DNA of 64,000 nt from Thermomonas beijingensis (GTDB lineage Bacteria; Pseudomonadota; Gammaproteobacteria; Xanthomonadales; Xanthomonadaceae). The stretch spans positions 1 to 64,000 of the forward strand of contig NZ_JAIQDJ010000009.1 in the NCBI RefSeq assembly GCF_020034655.1, written 5' to 3'. The notes under the pieces are model-generated. The model was not told the DNA's origin and made no database searches. It saw nothing but the letters and a program-made list of their open reading frames with translations. Positions 18,665 to 28,579 of the stretch are shown here, piece by piece (the first letter of the stretch is position 1; the number at the start of each line of letters is the position of its first letter). The position numbers were made by a program, and so were the translations under genes.

Positions 18665-19426
18665 TTACACCTTGTAGCCGGTATGAATGGCCACGATGCC
18701 AGCGCTCAGGTTGCGATAACTGCAGCGCGCAAGGCCGGCGGCTTCCATCATCGCTTGCAATTCTGCTTGCGGCGGATGCTTGCGGATGGATTCGGCCAGA
18801 TATTGATAGCTGTCGGCATCACCGGCAAACAGCTTGCCCAGCTTGGGCAGCACATGAAACGAATGGAAGTCGTAGATTGGCTTGAACCACTGCGCCTGCA
18901 CCTCCGAAAACTCCAGCACCCGCGCCTGCCCGCCCACTTTCAGCACGCGCTGGATTTCGCGCAGCGCGGCGTCCTTGTCGGTGACGTTGCGCAGGCCAAA
19001 CGCCATCGTCACCAAGTCGAAACTGGCATCCGGAAACGGCAGGCTCTGCGCGTTGCACTGCACATAGTCAAACCCGCGCACATTGCCGCGGTTGGTCATG
19101 CGGTCGCGGCCCACGCGCAGCATGTCACCGTTGATATCGCCCAATACCAGCTCGCCGGTATCGCCCACACGGTCTTTCAGCAGTGCAGCGATGTCGCCGG
19201 TGCCGCCGGCCAGGTCCAGCACCCGTGCGCCTCTGCGCACTTGGCAGGTGGCCACGAAGAAGCGCTTCCACACACGATGGATGCCCAGACTCATGGCATC
19301 GTTCATCAAGTCGTAGTTGCCGGCCACCGAGGAAAACACCTCGGCCACCAATTTTTGTTTTTCGGCCACCGGCACATCGCGAAAGCCGAAGTGGGTGGTG
19401 TCGGACGGGGTCTGTTGCGGGTTCAT
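18665..19426 (-). CDS. ubiE: Ubiquinone/menaquinone biosynthesis C-methyltransferase UbiE
   Basis: A 253-residue SAM-dependent methyltransferase that methylates the demethylated quinone ring. Signatures are HFGFRDVPVAEKQKLVAEVF at the N-terminus, SAM motif I VLDLAGGTGDIA, and the UbiE pattern TMAFGLRNVTDK with VLKVGGQARVLEFSE. The length equals E. coli UbiE (251). It begins a minus-strand run with the 60-residue membrane protein and ung. The GspE-like gene diverges from it with a gap of about 90 nt. Confidence 0.96.
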   Translation of the reverse strand: MNPQQTPSDTTHFGFRDVPVAEKQKLVAEVFSSVAGNYDLMNDAMSLGIHRVWKRFFVATCQVRRGARVLDLAGGTGDIAALLKDRVGDTGELVLGDINGDMLRVGRDRMTNRGNVRGFDYVQCNAQSLPFPDASFDLVTMAFGLRNVTDKDAALREIQRVLKVGGQARVLEFSEVQAQWFKPIYDFHSFHVLPKLGKLFAGDADSYQYLAESIRKHPPQAELQAMMEAAGLARCSYRNLSAGIVAIHTGYKV

Positions 19427-19517
19427 GGCGGGATTATCGCACCGTCGGGATTGATGGCGATCAATACAGCCCGTGTAATCACGTACAAAATGGGAAGACA
19501 TCCCATTGGAGTGTCCC

Positions 19518-21200
19518 ATGGTCCCACCACCCAGCGTCACGGCGCCGTTGTTGATCGCCGATGATCCCGCACTGGATCGCTATTTGCTGGACATCCACGG
19601 CAAGAACTTTGCGTCGCATGTCGAGAGCGGCGGGGTCGATCTGGCTACTTGGCTGGCCAGCGGCGAAGATGCGGATGAACGCAGCTTCCAAGATGCGCAG
19701 CGATTGGGCCTGCCGCTGCTGCGGCTGCCTGATGTAGCGGTGGATTCCGCCACTGCGGCCCTGTTGCCCCCGCAGCAGGCGCGCCGCTTACGGGTGGTGC
19801 CAATGCGGCTGCACAACGGGCTGTTGGCGGTGGCGATGGAAGACCCCACCAATGCGGAAGCGTTGGCGGCTGTGGAGTTTGCCACCACCCGCCACGTGTT
19901 GCCGCTGGTGGCCACCGGGCGTGGTATTCGCGAAGCTATCGCCCGCTGTTACGACCAAGTGGAAGATCGGGAAACCGTACGCAAGCTGGGGCTTGACCCA
20001 CTGGCGACGGTAGCGGACAACGAAGCCGAAGCCCGCCGTCTGGCCCGCGAGCAGCCGGTGGTGCGGTTGGTGCACGATCTGATTGCCGATGCAGTGGTGC
20101 GGCGTGCCTCCGACATTCATTTGCGTCCCGGTGAACATGCGACCGATGTGCTGTACAGGATCGACGATGAATTGGTGCCGGTACGCAGCCTGATGCGCGC
20201 GCTGCATCCGGCCGCAGTCAGCCGAATCAAGGTGTTGGGTGGAATGAATCTGGCCGAACACCGCACCCCACAGGATGGGCGGACCAGCTTCACCTTGGAC
20301 GATGGCACCCGTGTGGATCTGCGCATCTCCATCTTGCCGACGGTGTTTGGTGAAAGTGCGGTGGTGCGCTTGCTGGATAGCCGGCAAAGCTTATGGGATC
20401 TGGATCAGCTAGGGCTGACAGAAGCAGACCGGGTACGGGTGGAAGATGTGATGGCGCGGAGCCATGGCATGTTCCTGACCACGGGGCCCACCGGCTGCGG
20501 GAAATCCACCACGCTCTACGCAATGCTGCTGGAGCTGCGCAAGCAACGCATCAATATCCTGACGATTGAAGATCCGGTGGAATTTCATATTGCAGATATT
20601 CAGCAGATGCAGGTCAATCGCGCGGCTGGTTTCACCTTTGCCAGTGCGATGCGTAATTTCTTACGGCACGACCCGGATGTGATCATGGTCGGTGAAATCC
20701 GGGATCGTGAAACCGCAGGCATCGCGGTGGAAAGCGCGCTAACCGGGCACCTGCTCCTGAGCACACTGCACACCAATACCGCCGCCACCACGGTGACCCG
20801 CTTGCTGGATCTGGGAGTGGAGCCATATCTGTTGCGTGCCAGTTTGTTGGCGGTGATGTCGCAGCGCTTGGTGCGCTTGACCTGCCCGCATTGTCGTGAA
20901 GTGGAAGATGTGTCGGCGCATATGCGTGAAACCTTGGGCATCCATGCCGCGGAGGTGTTTTATCGCGGGCGTGGCTGCGTGCAGTGCGAAGGTTTGGGGG
21001 TCTATGGGCGGCAGGCGGTGTATGAGTTGCTGATGATGACCCCGCGCCTGCGTGAGTTGGTTGTCCCTGGTGCAGAGGCCGATACGATCCATCGGGTTGC
21101 AATGGAGGAGGGGATGACGCCGATCACGCAGGCGGCGGTAATCCTGGCGCGCAGTGGCGCGATTGCACTGGCCGAAGCATGGCGGGTGCGTGCGGACTGA
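19518..21200 (+). CDS. GspE/PulE/PilB-type secretion ATPase, stand-alone
   Basis: A 560-residue hexameric secretion or pilus assembly ATPase. The N-terminal T2SSE_N/MshEN-like region (about residues 60-145) is followed by the catalytic core: Walker A GPTGCGKSTT near residue 323, the Asp box TIEDPVEF, Walker B DPDVIMVGEIRD and the His box LLLSTLHTN. A tetracysteine zinc motif (CPHC ... CVQC) is near residue 460-485. ATPases of this group drive type II secretion, type IV pili or DNA uptake. No GspF, pseudopilin or secretin gene is adjacent, so the partner system is elsewhere. GGAG lies 6 nt before the ATG at 19518. Confidence 0.88.
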   Translation: MVPPPSVTAPLLIADDPALDRYLLDIHGKNFASHVESGGVDLATWLASGEDADERSFQDAQRLGLPLLRLPDVAVDSATAALLPPQQARRLRVVPMRLHNGLLAVAMEDPTNAEALAAVEFATTRHVLPLVATGRGIREAIARCYDQVEDRETVRKLGLDPLATVADNEAEARRLAREQPVVRLVHDLIADAVVRRASDIHLRPGEHATDVLYRIDDELVPVRSLMRALHPAAVSRIKVLGGMNLAEHRTPQDGRTSFTLDDGTRVDLRISILPTVFGESAVVRLLDSRQSLWDLDQLGLTEADRVRVEDVMARSHGMFLTTGPTGCGKSTTLYAMLLELRKQRINILTIEDPVEFHIADIQQMQVNRAAGFTFASAMRNFLRHDPDVIMVGEIRDRETAGIAVESALTGHLLLSTLHTNTAATTVTRLLDLGVEPYLLRASLLAVMSQRLVRLTCPHCREVEDVSAHMRETLGIHAAEVFYRGRGCVQCEGLGVYGRQAVYELLMMTPRLRELVVPGAEADTIHRVAMEEGMTPITQAAVILARSGAIALAEAWRVRAD

Positions 21201-21229
21201 CGATGCCGCCGTGTGCGACACTGGCAAGC

Positions 21230-22045
21230 ATGCATGCCATGCCCATCACCGCTTTCGATACGCAATGTATTGCCCTGCACGCGGAAGGTGCCAGCGCCTT
21301 GGTTGCTCTACATGGTGCGCACGTCTTGTCGTGGATCCCCGCCGATGGGCGAGAGCGATTGTTCCTGTCCAAACGTACTGTCTTCGATGGGAGGGCGGCG
21401 ATTCGTGGCGGTATCCCAGTGATCTTTCCGCAGTTTGGTGAGCGCGGGGCATTGCGCAAGCACGGGTTTGCCCGCAACTGCGGGTGGCGCTTCATGGGTG
21501 TGGAGTGCGGTGCGGCCGTATTCGAGCTGCGCGGTGATGGTGATGTGCATTGGCCATATCCTTTCGTGGCCTGCCTGCGAATTGGCCTGACCGCCACACG
21601 GCTCGCGGTGACACTGGAAATCGAAAATACCGGCGATACGGCGTTCGCTTTCACCGCTGCGCTGCATACCTATCTGGGCGTGGGCGACATCGCGCAGGTG
21701 CGCGTGGAAGGTCTGCAAGGTTGCGACTACGAAGACAGTGCCAACGGTGGCACCTTGCATCGGCAAAGTGATTATGCGGTGGCATTTGTGGACGAAACCG
21801 ACCGCATCTACAGCGATGTGGTGGCGCCGCTCACATTGGTCGATGGCACCCAGCGCCTTGGCATCGAACAGCAAGGTTTTACCGATGTGGTGGTATGGAA
21901 CCCGGGCGCGCGTCTGGCCTCCGGGATTGCAGATTTGGAGGCCGGCGACTGGCAGCGTTTTGTCTGCATCGAGGCCGCGCAGGCGGCGCAGCCGGTGCTG
22001 TTGCAGGCGGGTGAGCAATGGCAAGGTCGGCAGCAGCTGGGTTGA
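21230..22045 (+). CDS. D-hexose-6-phosphate mutarotase (YeaD-type aldose 1-epimerase)
   Basis: A 271-residue galactose mutarotase-like protein that interconverts anomers of hexose 6-phosphates. The YeaD signature is present: SWIPADGRERLFLSK, then AIRGGIPVIFPQFGERG and HGFARNCGWR, with the catalytic His later in ALHTYLGVGD and the Glu in WQRFVCIEAA. The start is uncertain. ATGs at 21230 and 21239 fit the family length, while one at 21179 overlaps the upstream ATPase gene. It lies 29 nt downstream of the GspE-like gene and may be read through from it, but no functional link is evident. Confidence 0.85.
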   Translation: MHAMPITAFDTQCIALHAEGASALVALHGAHVLSWIPADGRERLFLSKRTVFDGRAAIRGGIPVIFPQFGERGALRKHGFARNCGWRFMGVECGAAVFELRGDGDVHWPYPFVACLRIGLTATRLAVTLEIENTGDTAFAFTAALHTYLGVGDIAQVRVEGLQGCDYEDSANGGTLHRQSDYAVAFVDETDRIYSDVVAPLTLVDGTQRLGIEQQGFTDVVVWNPGARLASGIADLEAGDWQRFVCIEAAQAAQPVLLQAGEQWQGRQQLG

Positions 22046-22123
22046 TATTACGGTGGCAGGGTGCGCTGGATGTGCGGGCGTGTTGAAATACTGGCTTGCC
22101 GTTTTGTTGCACAGAGAATTCCA

Positions 22124-22840
22124 ATGAAATCCATTGCGATTGCGTTGTGTCTGGCCCTGAGTGCTTGCAAGGGTGAAGATCCGGAGGCCGCCGGCAAGGC
22201 TGCCGCCGCACAGAAAGCCGCGCAAGAACAGGCAGCAGGGGTGATGGAAAAGCAGTTTGAAGACGCGGTGGCCGCACATAACTGGCGCTTGGCCAAGGGT
22301 TATGGCGAAGTCCTGCAGGTCGATCACCCCACCACCGATGCGGCAGCGCGGGTCAAGGATCAGCTGGGTGATGTGCGTGCCAAGGCCGAGGCCGAAGCCC
22401 AGCAGCAACGTTTGGCGGCGCTATGGGATTATGGTGATGAGTTGGTTAAGCCCAATGGGCACCAACTGTCGGCGGCGATTTATTCGCAAGAGCCGGTGGA
22501 CACCGATGGTGGTGGTGCCCATCCGATTCGTTTGATTTTTCGCGATCACCCCAGCTGGGGCCGCAGCGCTTATCTGGTGTTGCAGGCGGGTGATTTCGAC
22601 TGTTATAGCGGCTGCAAATTGAAGGTCACACTGGATGGCAAAGTGGTGAGCTTGCCCGGCTCACGGCCGAAGACCGACGAGGCCATCGCGATGTTTGTTG
22701 ATGACCACAAAGCGTTGTGGAAGCTCGCTAAAACCGGCAAGCAACTGTCCATTGAATTTCCCACCAAAGCCGTGGGCAAACGCACCGCGCAGTTTGAGGT
22801 GAGTGGTTTGCAGTCAGAAAAACTGCCGAAGTGGAATTGA
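22124..22840 (+). CDS. Lipoprotein of unknown function
   Basis: A 238-residue protein with a lipobox LSAC (Cys at residue 15) after a short hydrophobic signal. An Ala/Gln-rich coiled-coil stretch (about residues 20-110) precedes a C-terminal domain with two Cys residues (FDCYSGCKLKV) and predicted beta strands (LKVTLDGKVVSL, KQLSIEFPT, TAQFEVSGL). I do not recognise the domain. It is likely tethered to a membrane facing the periplasm. Confidence 0.65.
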   Translation: MKSIAIALCLALSACKGEDPEAAGKAAAAQKAAQEQAAGVMEKQFEDAVAAHNWRLAKGYGEVLQVDHPTTDAAARVKDQLGDVRAKAEAEAQQQRLAALWDYGDELVKPNGHQLSAAIYSQEPVDTDGGGAHPIRLIFRDHPSWGRSAYLVLQAGDFDCYSGCKLKVTLDGKVVSLPGSRPKTDEAIAMFVDDHKALWKLAKTGKQLSIEFPTKAVGKRTAQFEVSGLQSEKLPKWN

Positions 22841-22860
22841 GCTTGCTCAATCAGGGGCGG

Positions 22861-22888
22861 AAGACATCAGGCATGCTTGATGTCTTCC
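22861..22888. terminator. Inverted repeat between convergent genes
   Basis: A perfect 10-bp stem (GAAGACATCA / TGATGTCTTC) with an 8-nt loop lies between the lipoprotein and adenosine kinase stops. It has no clear T tract, so it may act as a weak bidirectional terminator or a 3'-end stabiliser. Confidence 0.5.
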
Positions 22889-22901
22889 ATCCACGCTTGC
22901 C

Positions 22902-23837
22902 TTATGTCAGCGCGTACCCAAACTGCTGGCGGAATTGTTCGGCAAATTCGTCGTAGTCGAAACGCTGGTTCTGGGTGCCGGGGTGCTCCACCTTGAGTGC
23001 GCCCATCAGGTTGCCCAGGCGGCCAATGGTCATCCAGTCATAGCCTTTTTCGATGCCGAAGATCAGCCCGGCACGGAATGCATCGCCGCAGCCGGTGGGG
23101 TCGGTGACGCGGCGTTCATGCGCTGGCGGCACTTTGTGCAGTTGGCCATCGGCATGGATCTCGGCACCTTTGGGGCCGCGCGTGACGATGTAGGCCTTGA
23201 CCTTGCCGGCGATATCTTGTGCGCTCCAGCCGGTGCGCTCCTGCAGTAAGTTGGATTCGTAGTCGTTGACCGTCACGTAGTCAGCCTGGGTGATGAAGTT
23301 GCGCAATTCTTCACCGTTGAACAACGGCATCGCCTGGCCGGGATCGAAGATGAAAGGAATGCCGGCGGCGTGGAACTCCGTCGCGTTTTGCAACATGCCC
23401 TCGTAGCCGTCGGGGCTGACGATGCCGATGCTCACGTTCGGCACGTCCTTCACGTGATTCTCATAGCTGCGCATCATCGCGCCGGGATGAAAGGCGGTGA
23501 TCTGGTTGTTGTCCAGATCGGTGGTGATGAACGCCTGCGGGGTGAATAGCTCGTCGATGGCTTTCACATGCGCAAGGGTGATGCCCTGTTCGTTGAACCA
23601 TTCGCGATATGGACCGAAATCGCCGCCGACGGTGGCCATCGGGATGGGATCGCCACCGAGTAGTTTAAGGTTGTAGGCGATATTGCCGGCGCAGCCACCA
23701 AACTCGCGGCGCATGCGCGGCACCAGGAACGACACATTCAGGATATGCACCTTGTCTGGCAGGATATGGTTCTTGAACTGGTCGGGGAACACCATGATGG
23801 TGTCGTAGGCCAAAGAACCACAGATCAGGGCAGCCAT
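22902..23837 (-). CDS. Adenosine kinase (PfkB/ribokinase family)
   Basis: A 311-residue carbohydrate kinase-fold enzyme, probably phosphorylating adenosine to AMP for purine salvage. Features are the N-terminal GSLAYDTIMVFPDQF, the glycine-rich FGGCAGNIAYNLKLLGG that contacts the nucleoside, and the PfkB signature DPTGCGDAFRAG with the catalytic Asp and anion hole. The sequence follows the proteobacterial adenosine kinase type rather than ribokinase, although substrate choice within PfkB is not absolute. GAGG lies about 6 nt before the ATG at 23837. It is divergent from mreB. Confidence 0.88.
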   Translation of the reverse strand: MAALICGSLAYDTIMVFPDQFKNHILPDKVHILNVSFLVPRMRREFGGCAGNIAYNLKLLGGDPIPMATVGGDFGPYREWFNEQGITLAHVKAIDELFTPQAFITTDLDNNQITAFHPGAMMRSYENHVKDVPNVSIGIVSPDGYEGMLQNATEFHAAGIPFIFDPGQAMPLFNGEELRNFITQADYVTVNDYESNLLQERTGWSAQDIAGKVKAYIVTRGPKGAEIHADGQLHKVPPAHERRVTDPTGCGDAFRAGLIFGIEKGYDWMTIGRLGNLMGALKVEHPGTQNQRFDYDEFAEQFRQQFGYALT

Positions 23838-23971
23838 CGAAGCCTCAACAGGGCGAATGCAAGGCCGCCCATGATACTGCCTGGCTTGCGCTATTGGTTG
23901 GGTGCTTGACACCGGGCTGAACGGCACGCACACGATTTCTTGCCCCGAACGGGGGGGCGTTGTTAGGCTAG

Positions 23972-25114
<1,143 letters not shown>

Positions 25115-25218
25115 CCGTGTTCGCCGGGCGGATGCGTGCGTGATGTGCACATCCGTGTTGCCCGCAAAAGTGGGCGGATCTTGCTACTTTCACCGCTGCT
25201 TTCACCGACGCCACCACC

Positions 25219-26148
25219 GTGCCCAGCCCCGCCAGTTCCCCTGCTGCCCGTCCCGGTGAAGTCGCCGGTGTGTTGCGGTTGCTGGTGTTTCTGATTCTGG
25301 CCACTGCCTTGATGGTGTTGGATCATCGCGGCGGCTGGTTACGCAGCCTGCGGGTGCAAGCCGAGGCGGTGGTGCAGCCGTTGTGGTGGCTGGCCGGGCA
25401 ACCGGCGCGGATTGGCACGGTCTTGCGCGAAAACGCGGTCACCCATGTGCAATTGGCCGATGACAATGCGCGGCTGCGCCAAGCCCTGTTGTTGACCGAA
25501 GCCCGCAATGCTCGATTGCGCACCGCAGCGGCTGAAAACGCGCGCCTGCGCGGATTGTTGGACAGCGCCGAGCGTGCGCGGTTGGATGTGCAATTGGCAG
25601 GGGTCCTGGATCTGGATCTGGACCCCACGCGCCAACGCCTGATACTGGACGCTGGCAGCAACAGCGGTGTGCGCGTGGGGCAAGCAGTGATTGATGCCGG
25701 CGGGTTGATGGGGCAAGTGATTGCGCTGACCCCCACTACTGCCACCGTGCTGCTGTTGACCGATCCCGACCACGCCGTGCCGGTGATGGTGGCACGTACT
25801 GGCGTGCGCTTGATGGTGTATGGCACTGGCCGCAGTGATGCGCTGGAATTGGCCGATGTGCCGCTGTCGGCGGATGTGCGCACCGGAGATGTCCTGTTGA
25901 CCTCGGGTCTGGGTGGGCGCTTTCCGCAAGGGTTTATGGTCGGTACTGTGCAAGCCTTGCGCGCCGATGATAGTCGTGCCTTCCTCAGGGCCGATGTGCG
26001 GCCCGCGGCCCAGCTCGATCGTGGCCGTGATGTGTTGCTATTGCGCGGTTACAAGCCGGTGGCAGTGCAAAGCGTACCCAAACCGCCGGCGTCCAATGTG
26101 GTCGTGCCCAGAACGACGAGTCAGCCGACCCGGTCCCCTGCGTCATGA
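25219..26148 (+). CDS. mreC: Rod shape-determining protein MreC
   Basis: A 309-residue bitopic inner-membrane protein that links MreB to periplasmic PBP2. One transmembrane helix (about residues 18-36, LRLLVFLILATALMVL), a periplasmic coiled coil (about 65-110, with NARLRQ and ENARLRGLLD), then the beta-rich MreC core with the family pattern ILDAGSNSGVRVGQAVIDAGGLMGQV and LLTSGLGGRFPQGFMVG. Translation appears to begin at a GTG. A 104-nt spacer with a partly paired hairpin separates it from mreB. Confidence 0.95.
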   Translation: MPSPASSPAARPGEVAGVLRLLVFLILATALMVLDHRGGWLRSLRVQAEAVVQPLWWLAGQPARIGTVLRENAVTHVQLADDNARLRQALLLTEARNARLRTAAAENARLRGLLDSAERARLDVQLAGVLDLDLDPTRQRLILDAGSNSGVRVGQAVIDAGGLMGQVIALTPTTATVLLLTDPDHAVPVMVARTGVRLMVYGTGRSDALELADVPLSADVRTGDVLLTSGLGGRFPQGFMVGTVQALRADDSRAFLRADVRPAAQLDRGRDVLLLRGYKPVAVQSVPKPPASNVVVPRTTSQPTRSPAS

Positions 26149-26621
26149 GCCGCCAACGCAATGGCTGGGTGTTGCCGGTCAGCTTGTTGCTGGCCTTGTT
26201 GCTGGGGGTGGTGCCGTTGCCGGATTGGTTGCAACCGTTGCGGCCGTACTGGTTGGCGCTGGTGCTGGCGTACTGGCTGCTGGAAGTGCCTGATCGAGTC
26301 GGACTGGGTGTGGCATTTGGGCTCGGGCTACTGGCAGATCTGGCGTTTGGCGGATTGCTGGGCGAGCAGGCGCTGCGGCTGGTGGTATTGGCCTTCATCA
26401 TGGAACGGTTTAGGCCACGCCTGCGGTTTTTCCCGATGTCGCAGCAAGCATTGACGCTGGGCGTGCTGTTGCTCAACGACCGCGTGATCAGCGGCGTGGT
26501 CCATGTGGTGATGGGGGTGCCACAACCAGCCCCTGCCTATTGGCTGGCACCGCTGCTGGGCATGCTGTTGTGGCCGCCGCTGCATCTGTTGCTGGACAGC
26601 CTGCGTCTGCGTCGACAATGA
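26145..26621 (+). CDS. mreD: Rod shape-determining protein MreD
   Basis: A 158-residue integral membrane protein of the elongasome, with about five hydrophobic helices and almost no soluble part. The family-typical GLGLLADLAFGGLLGEQALRLV and the final LWPPLHLLLDSLRLR are present. Its ATG overlaps the mreC stop by 4 nt and its own TGA overlaps the mrdA ATG, so translation is coupled on both sides. Confidence 0.93.
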   Translation: MSRQRNGWVLPVSLLLALLLGVVPLPDWLQPLRPYWLALVLAYWLLEVPDRVGLGVAFGLGLLADLAFGGLLGEQALRLVVLAFIMERFRPRLRFFPMSQQALTLGVLLLNDRVISGVVHVVMGVPQPAPAYWLAPLLGMLLWPPLHLLLDSLRLRRQ

Positions 26622-28579
26622 AGGTCCGTGCCCGCCTGATCAAAGACCACATCGCCGAAGCTGCGCAGTTTCGCTGGCGCGCGCTGGTGGGTTTTGTCGC
26701 AGCGTTGCTGGGACTGGCCGGATTGGGTGCTTGGTATTTCCATCTGCAAGTGGTGCAGCACGATTTGTACGCCACGCGATCGGAAAACAACCGCTTGCGA
26801 TTGGTGCCGGTGGCCCCGGCACGTGGCTTGATCTACGATCGCAAAGGTCGCATTTTGGCCGACAACATCGCCACTTGGCGGTTGGATGCGGTGCCCGAGC
26901 GCGCCGGGGATGGCGTGGCCTTGTTGGCCAGTTTGCAAGGTGTGGTAGCGCTGGATGGCGAGCAGCAAGCACGCTTTCTGCGCGAGTACAAGTCGGCGCG
27001 CCCATTCAAGCCAGTCAGCCTCAAACTGCGTATCAGTGACGACGAGGCCGCACGCTTTGCGGTCAACCGCTGGCGCTTCCCGGGTGTGGATTTGGTGCCG
27101 TACCTAGGGCGGGTGTACCCATATGGCGCACTGTTCTCGCATGTGGTGGGCTATGTCGGACGCGCCGATGAAAAAGATCTGGCGGGATTGGGGGATGCCG
27201 GCGGTGCATATACCCATGTTGGCAAGTCCGGTCTGGAGCGCTATTACGAAGCGCAGTTGCGCGGCAAGCCCGGCTACCGGCGGTTGGAAACCAATGTGGC
27301 GGGGCGTACCGTGCGAACGTTGGACACGGTACCGGCCACACCCGGCACCGATTTGCGGCTGTCGATCGACGCCGACTTGCAGCAAGCGATGACCGATGCC
27401 TTCGGTGAGTTGGAGGGCTCGGCAGTGGCGGTCGATCCGCGCACCGGCGAGATCTTGGCGATGGTCAGCCTGCCCACCTTCGACGCCAACCTGTTCGTCA
27501 ATGGCATCAGTCACGCAGATTTCGAAGCACTCAACAACAACCCTTCGCGGCCACAGTTCAATCGCGTGGTACTAGGTGGCGTTGCCCCCGGTTCGACGGT
27601 CAAGCCAATGCTGGGGCTGGCCGGGTTGGATAGTGGCCTGCGGCGTCCGGAAGACAAGATTTTATCTACCGGCATGTTCTACCTGCCCGGACAAAAACGT
27701 GGCTATGGCGACTCCCACCGGGGTGGCCACGGCTTGACCGATTTGCGCAAATCCATTTACGACTCGGTCAATACCTACTACTACAAACTGGCTCTGGATA
27801 TGGGTATCGCCCGGGTTGACCAGTACATGGGGCACTACGGATTTGGCCGGCCGACTGGCGTGGATTTGGCTGGCGAAATTGGCGGAATCTTGCCCTCACC
27901 CGAGTGGAAGGCGAAAAACGCGCCCAAGCAAGGCAAATGGTACCCCGGCGATACGGTGATCACCGGCATCGGTCAAGGCTTCTGGAAAGTCACCCCATTG
28001 CAACTGGCACAGGCCACCGGTGGTTTGGCAAGTGGTTGGCTGCGGCCACCACATCTGGTGAAAGACATGCGCGCCGATTTCGATGCGCCGTGGCAACCGG
28101 TACCGCTGAAACCGGCAGTGCGCATGACCAATAACCCGGCGCATCTGCAAGCAGTGCGCGAGGGCATGATCGGCACCGTGCATGGCCCGGGCACCGCCAC
28201 CAATATCCGCCCGGGCCTGACCTATTTGATCGCCGGTAAAACCGGTACCGCGCAGGTCGTCAGCCGACGCGGAGATGCCGCCATCAATCCGCGCAACCTG
28301 CCCATGCATCTGCGCCATCGCGCATTGTTTATCGCGTTTGCGCCGGCCGATGCGCCGACCATTGCGATCGCGGTGGCGATTGAAGGGGGTGGTTACGGGG
28401 CTTCCACGGCGGCGCCGATTGCACGCAAGGTGTTTGATGCGTGGTTGCTGGGTAAAAAGCCAATCCCGCCGGTACCGGAGGCGGGGGTTGTGTCAGCTGC
28501 AACCGCGCCACCGGATTTTTCCAATGTGCGCGGCAGCCCTGATGCCCAACCGCCAGCACCGGAGGAGCCTGCGCGATGA
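26618..28579 (+). CDS. mrdA: Penicillin-binding protein 2 (peptidoglycan transpeptidase)
   Basis: A 653-residue class B PBP that crosslinks peptidoglycan during elongation, working with RodA. An N-terminal membrane anchor (about residues 22-45) is followed by the pedestal domain (RGLIYDRKGRILADN) and the transpeptidase with nucleophile Ser326 in GSTVKPM (E. coli S330), SVN in YDSVNTYYYK and KTGTAQV. Length matches E. coli PBP2 (633). Starting at 26618 gives the ATGA overlap with mreD; an in-frame ATG at 26540 lies inside mreD. Confidence 0.97.
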   Translation: MKVRARLIKDHIAEAAQFRWRALVGFVAALLGLAGLGAWYFHLQVVQHDLYATRSENNRLRLVPVAPARGLIYDRKGRILADNIATWRLDAVPERAGDGVALLASLQGVVALDGEQQARFLREYKSARPFKPVSLKLRISDDEAARFAVNRWRFPGVDLVPYLGRVYPYGALFSHVVGYVGRADEKDLAGLGDAGGAYTHVGKSGLERYYEAQLRGKPGYRRLETNVAGRTVRTLDTVPATPGTDLRLSIDADLQQAMTDAFGELEGSAVAVDPRTGEILAMVSLPTFDANLFVNGISHADFEALNNNPSRPQFNRVVLGGVAPGSTVKPMLGLAGLDSGLRRPEDKILSTGMFYLPGQKRGYGDSHRGGHGLTDLRKSIYDSVNTYYYKLALDMGIARVDQYMGHYGFGRPTGVDLAGEIGGILPSPEWKAKNAPKQGKWYPGDTVITGIGQGFWKVTPLQLAQATGGLASGWLRPPHLVKDMRADFDAPWQPVPLKPAVRMTNNPAHLQAVREGMIGTVHGPGTATNIRPGLTYLIAGKTGTAQVVSRRGDAAINPRNLPMHLRHRALFIAFAPADAPTIAIAVAIEGGGYGASTAAPIARKVFDAWLLGKKPIPPVPEAGVVSAATAPPDFSNVRGSPDAQPPAPEEPAR

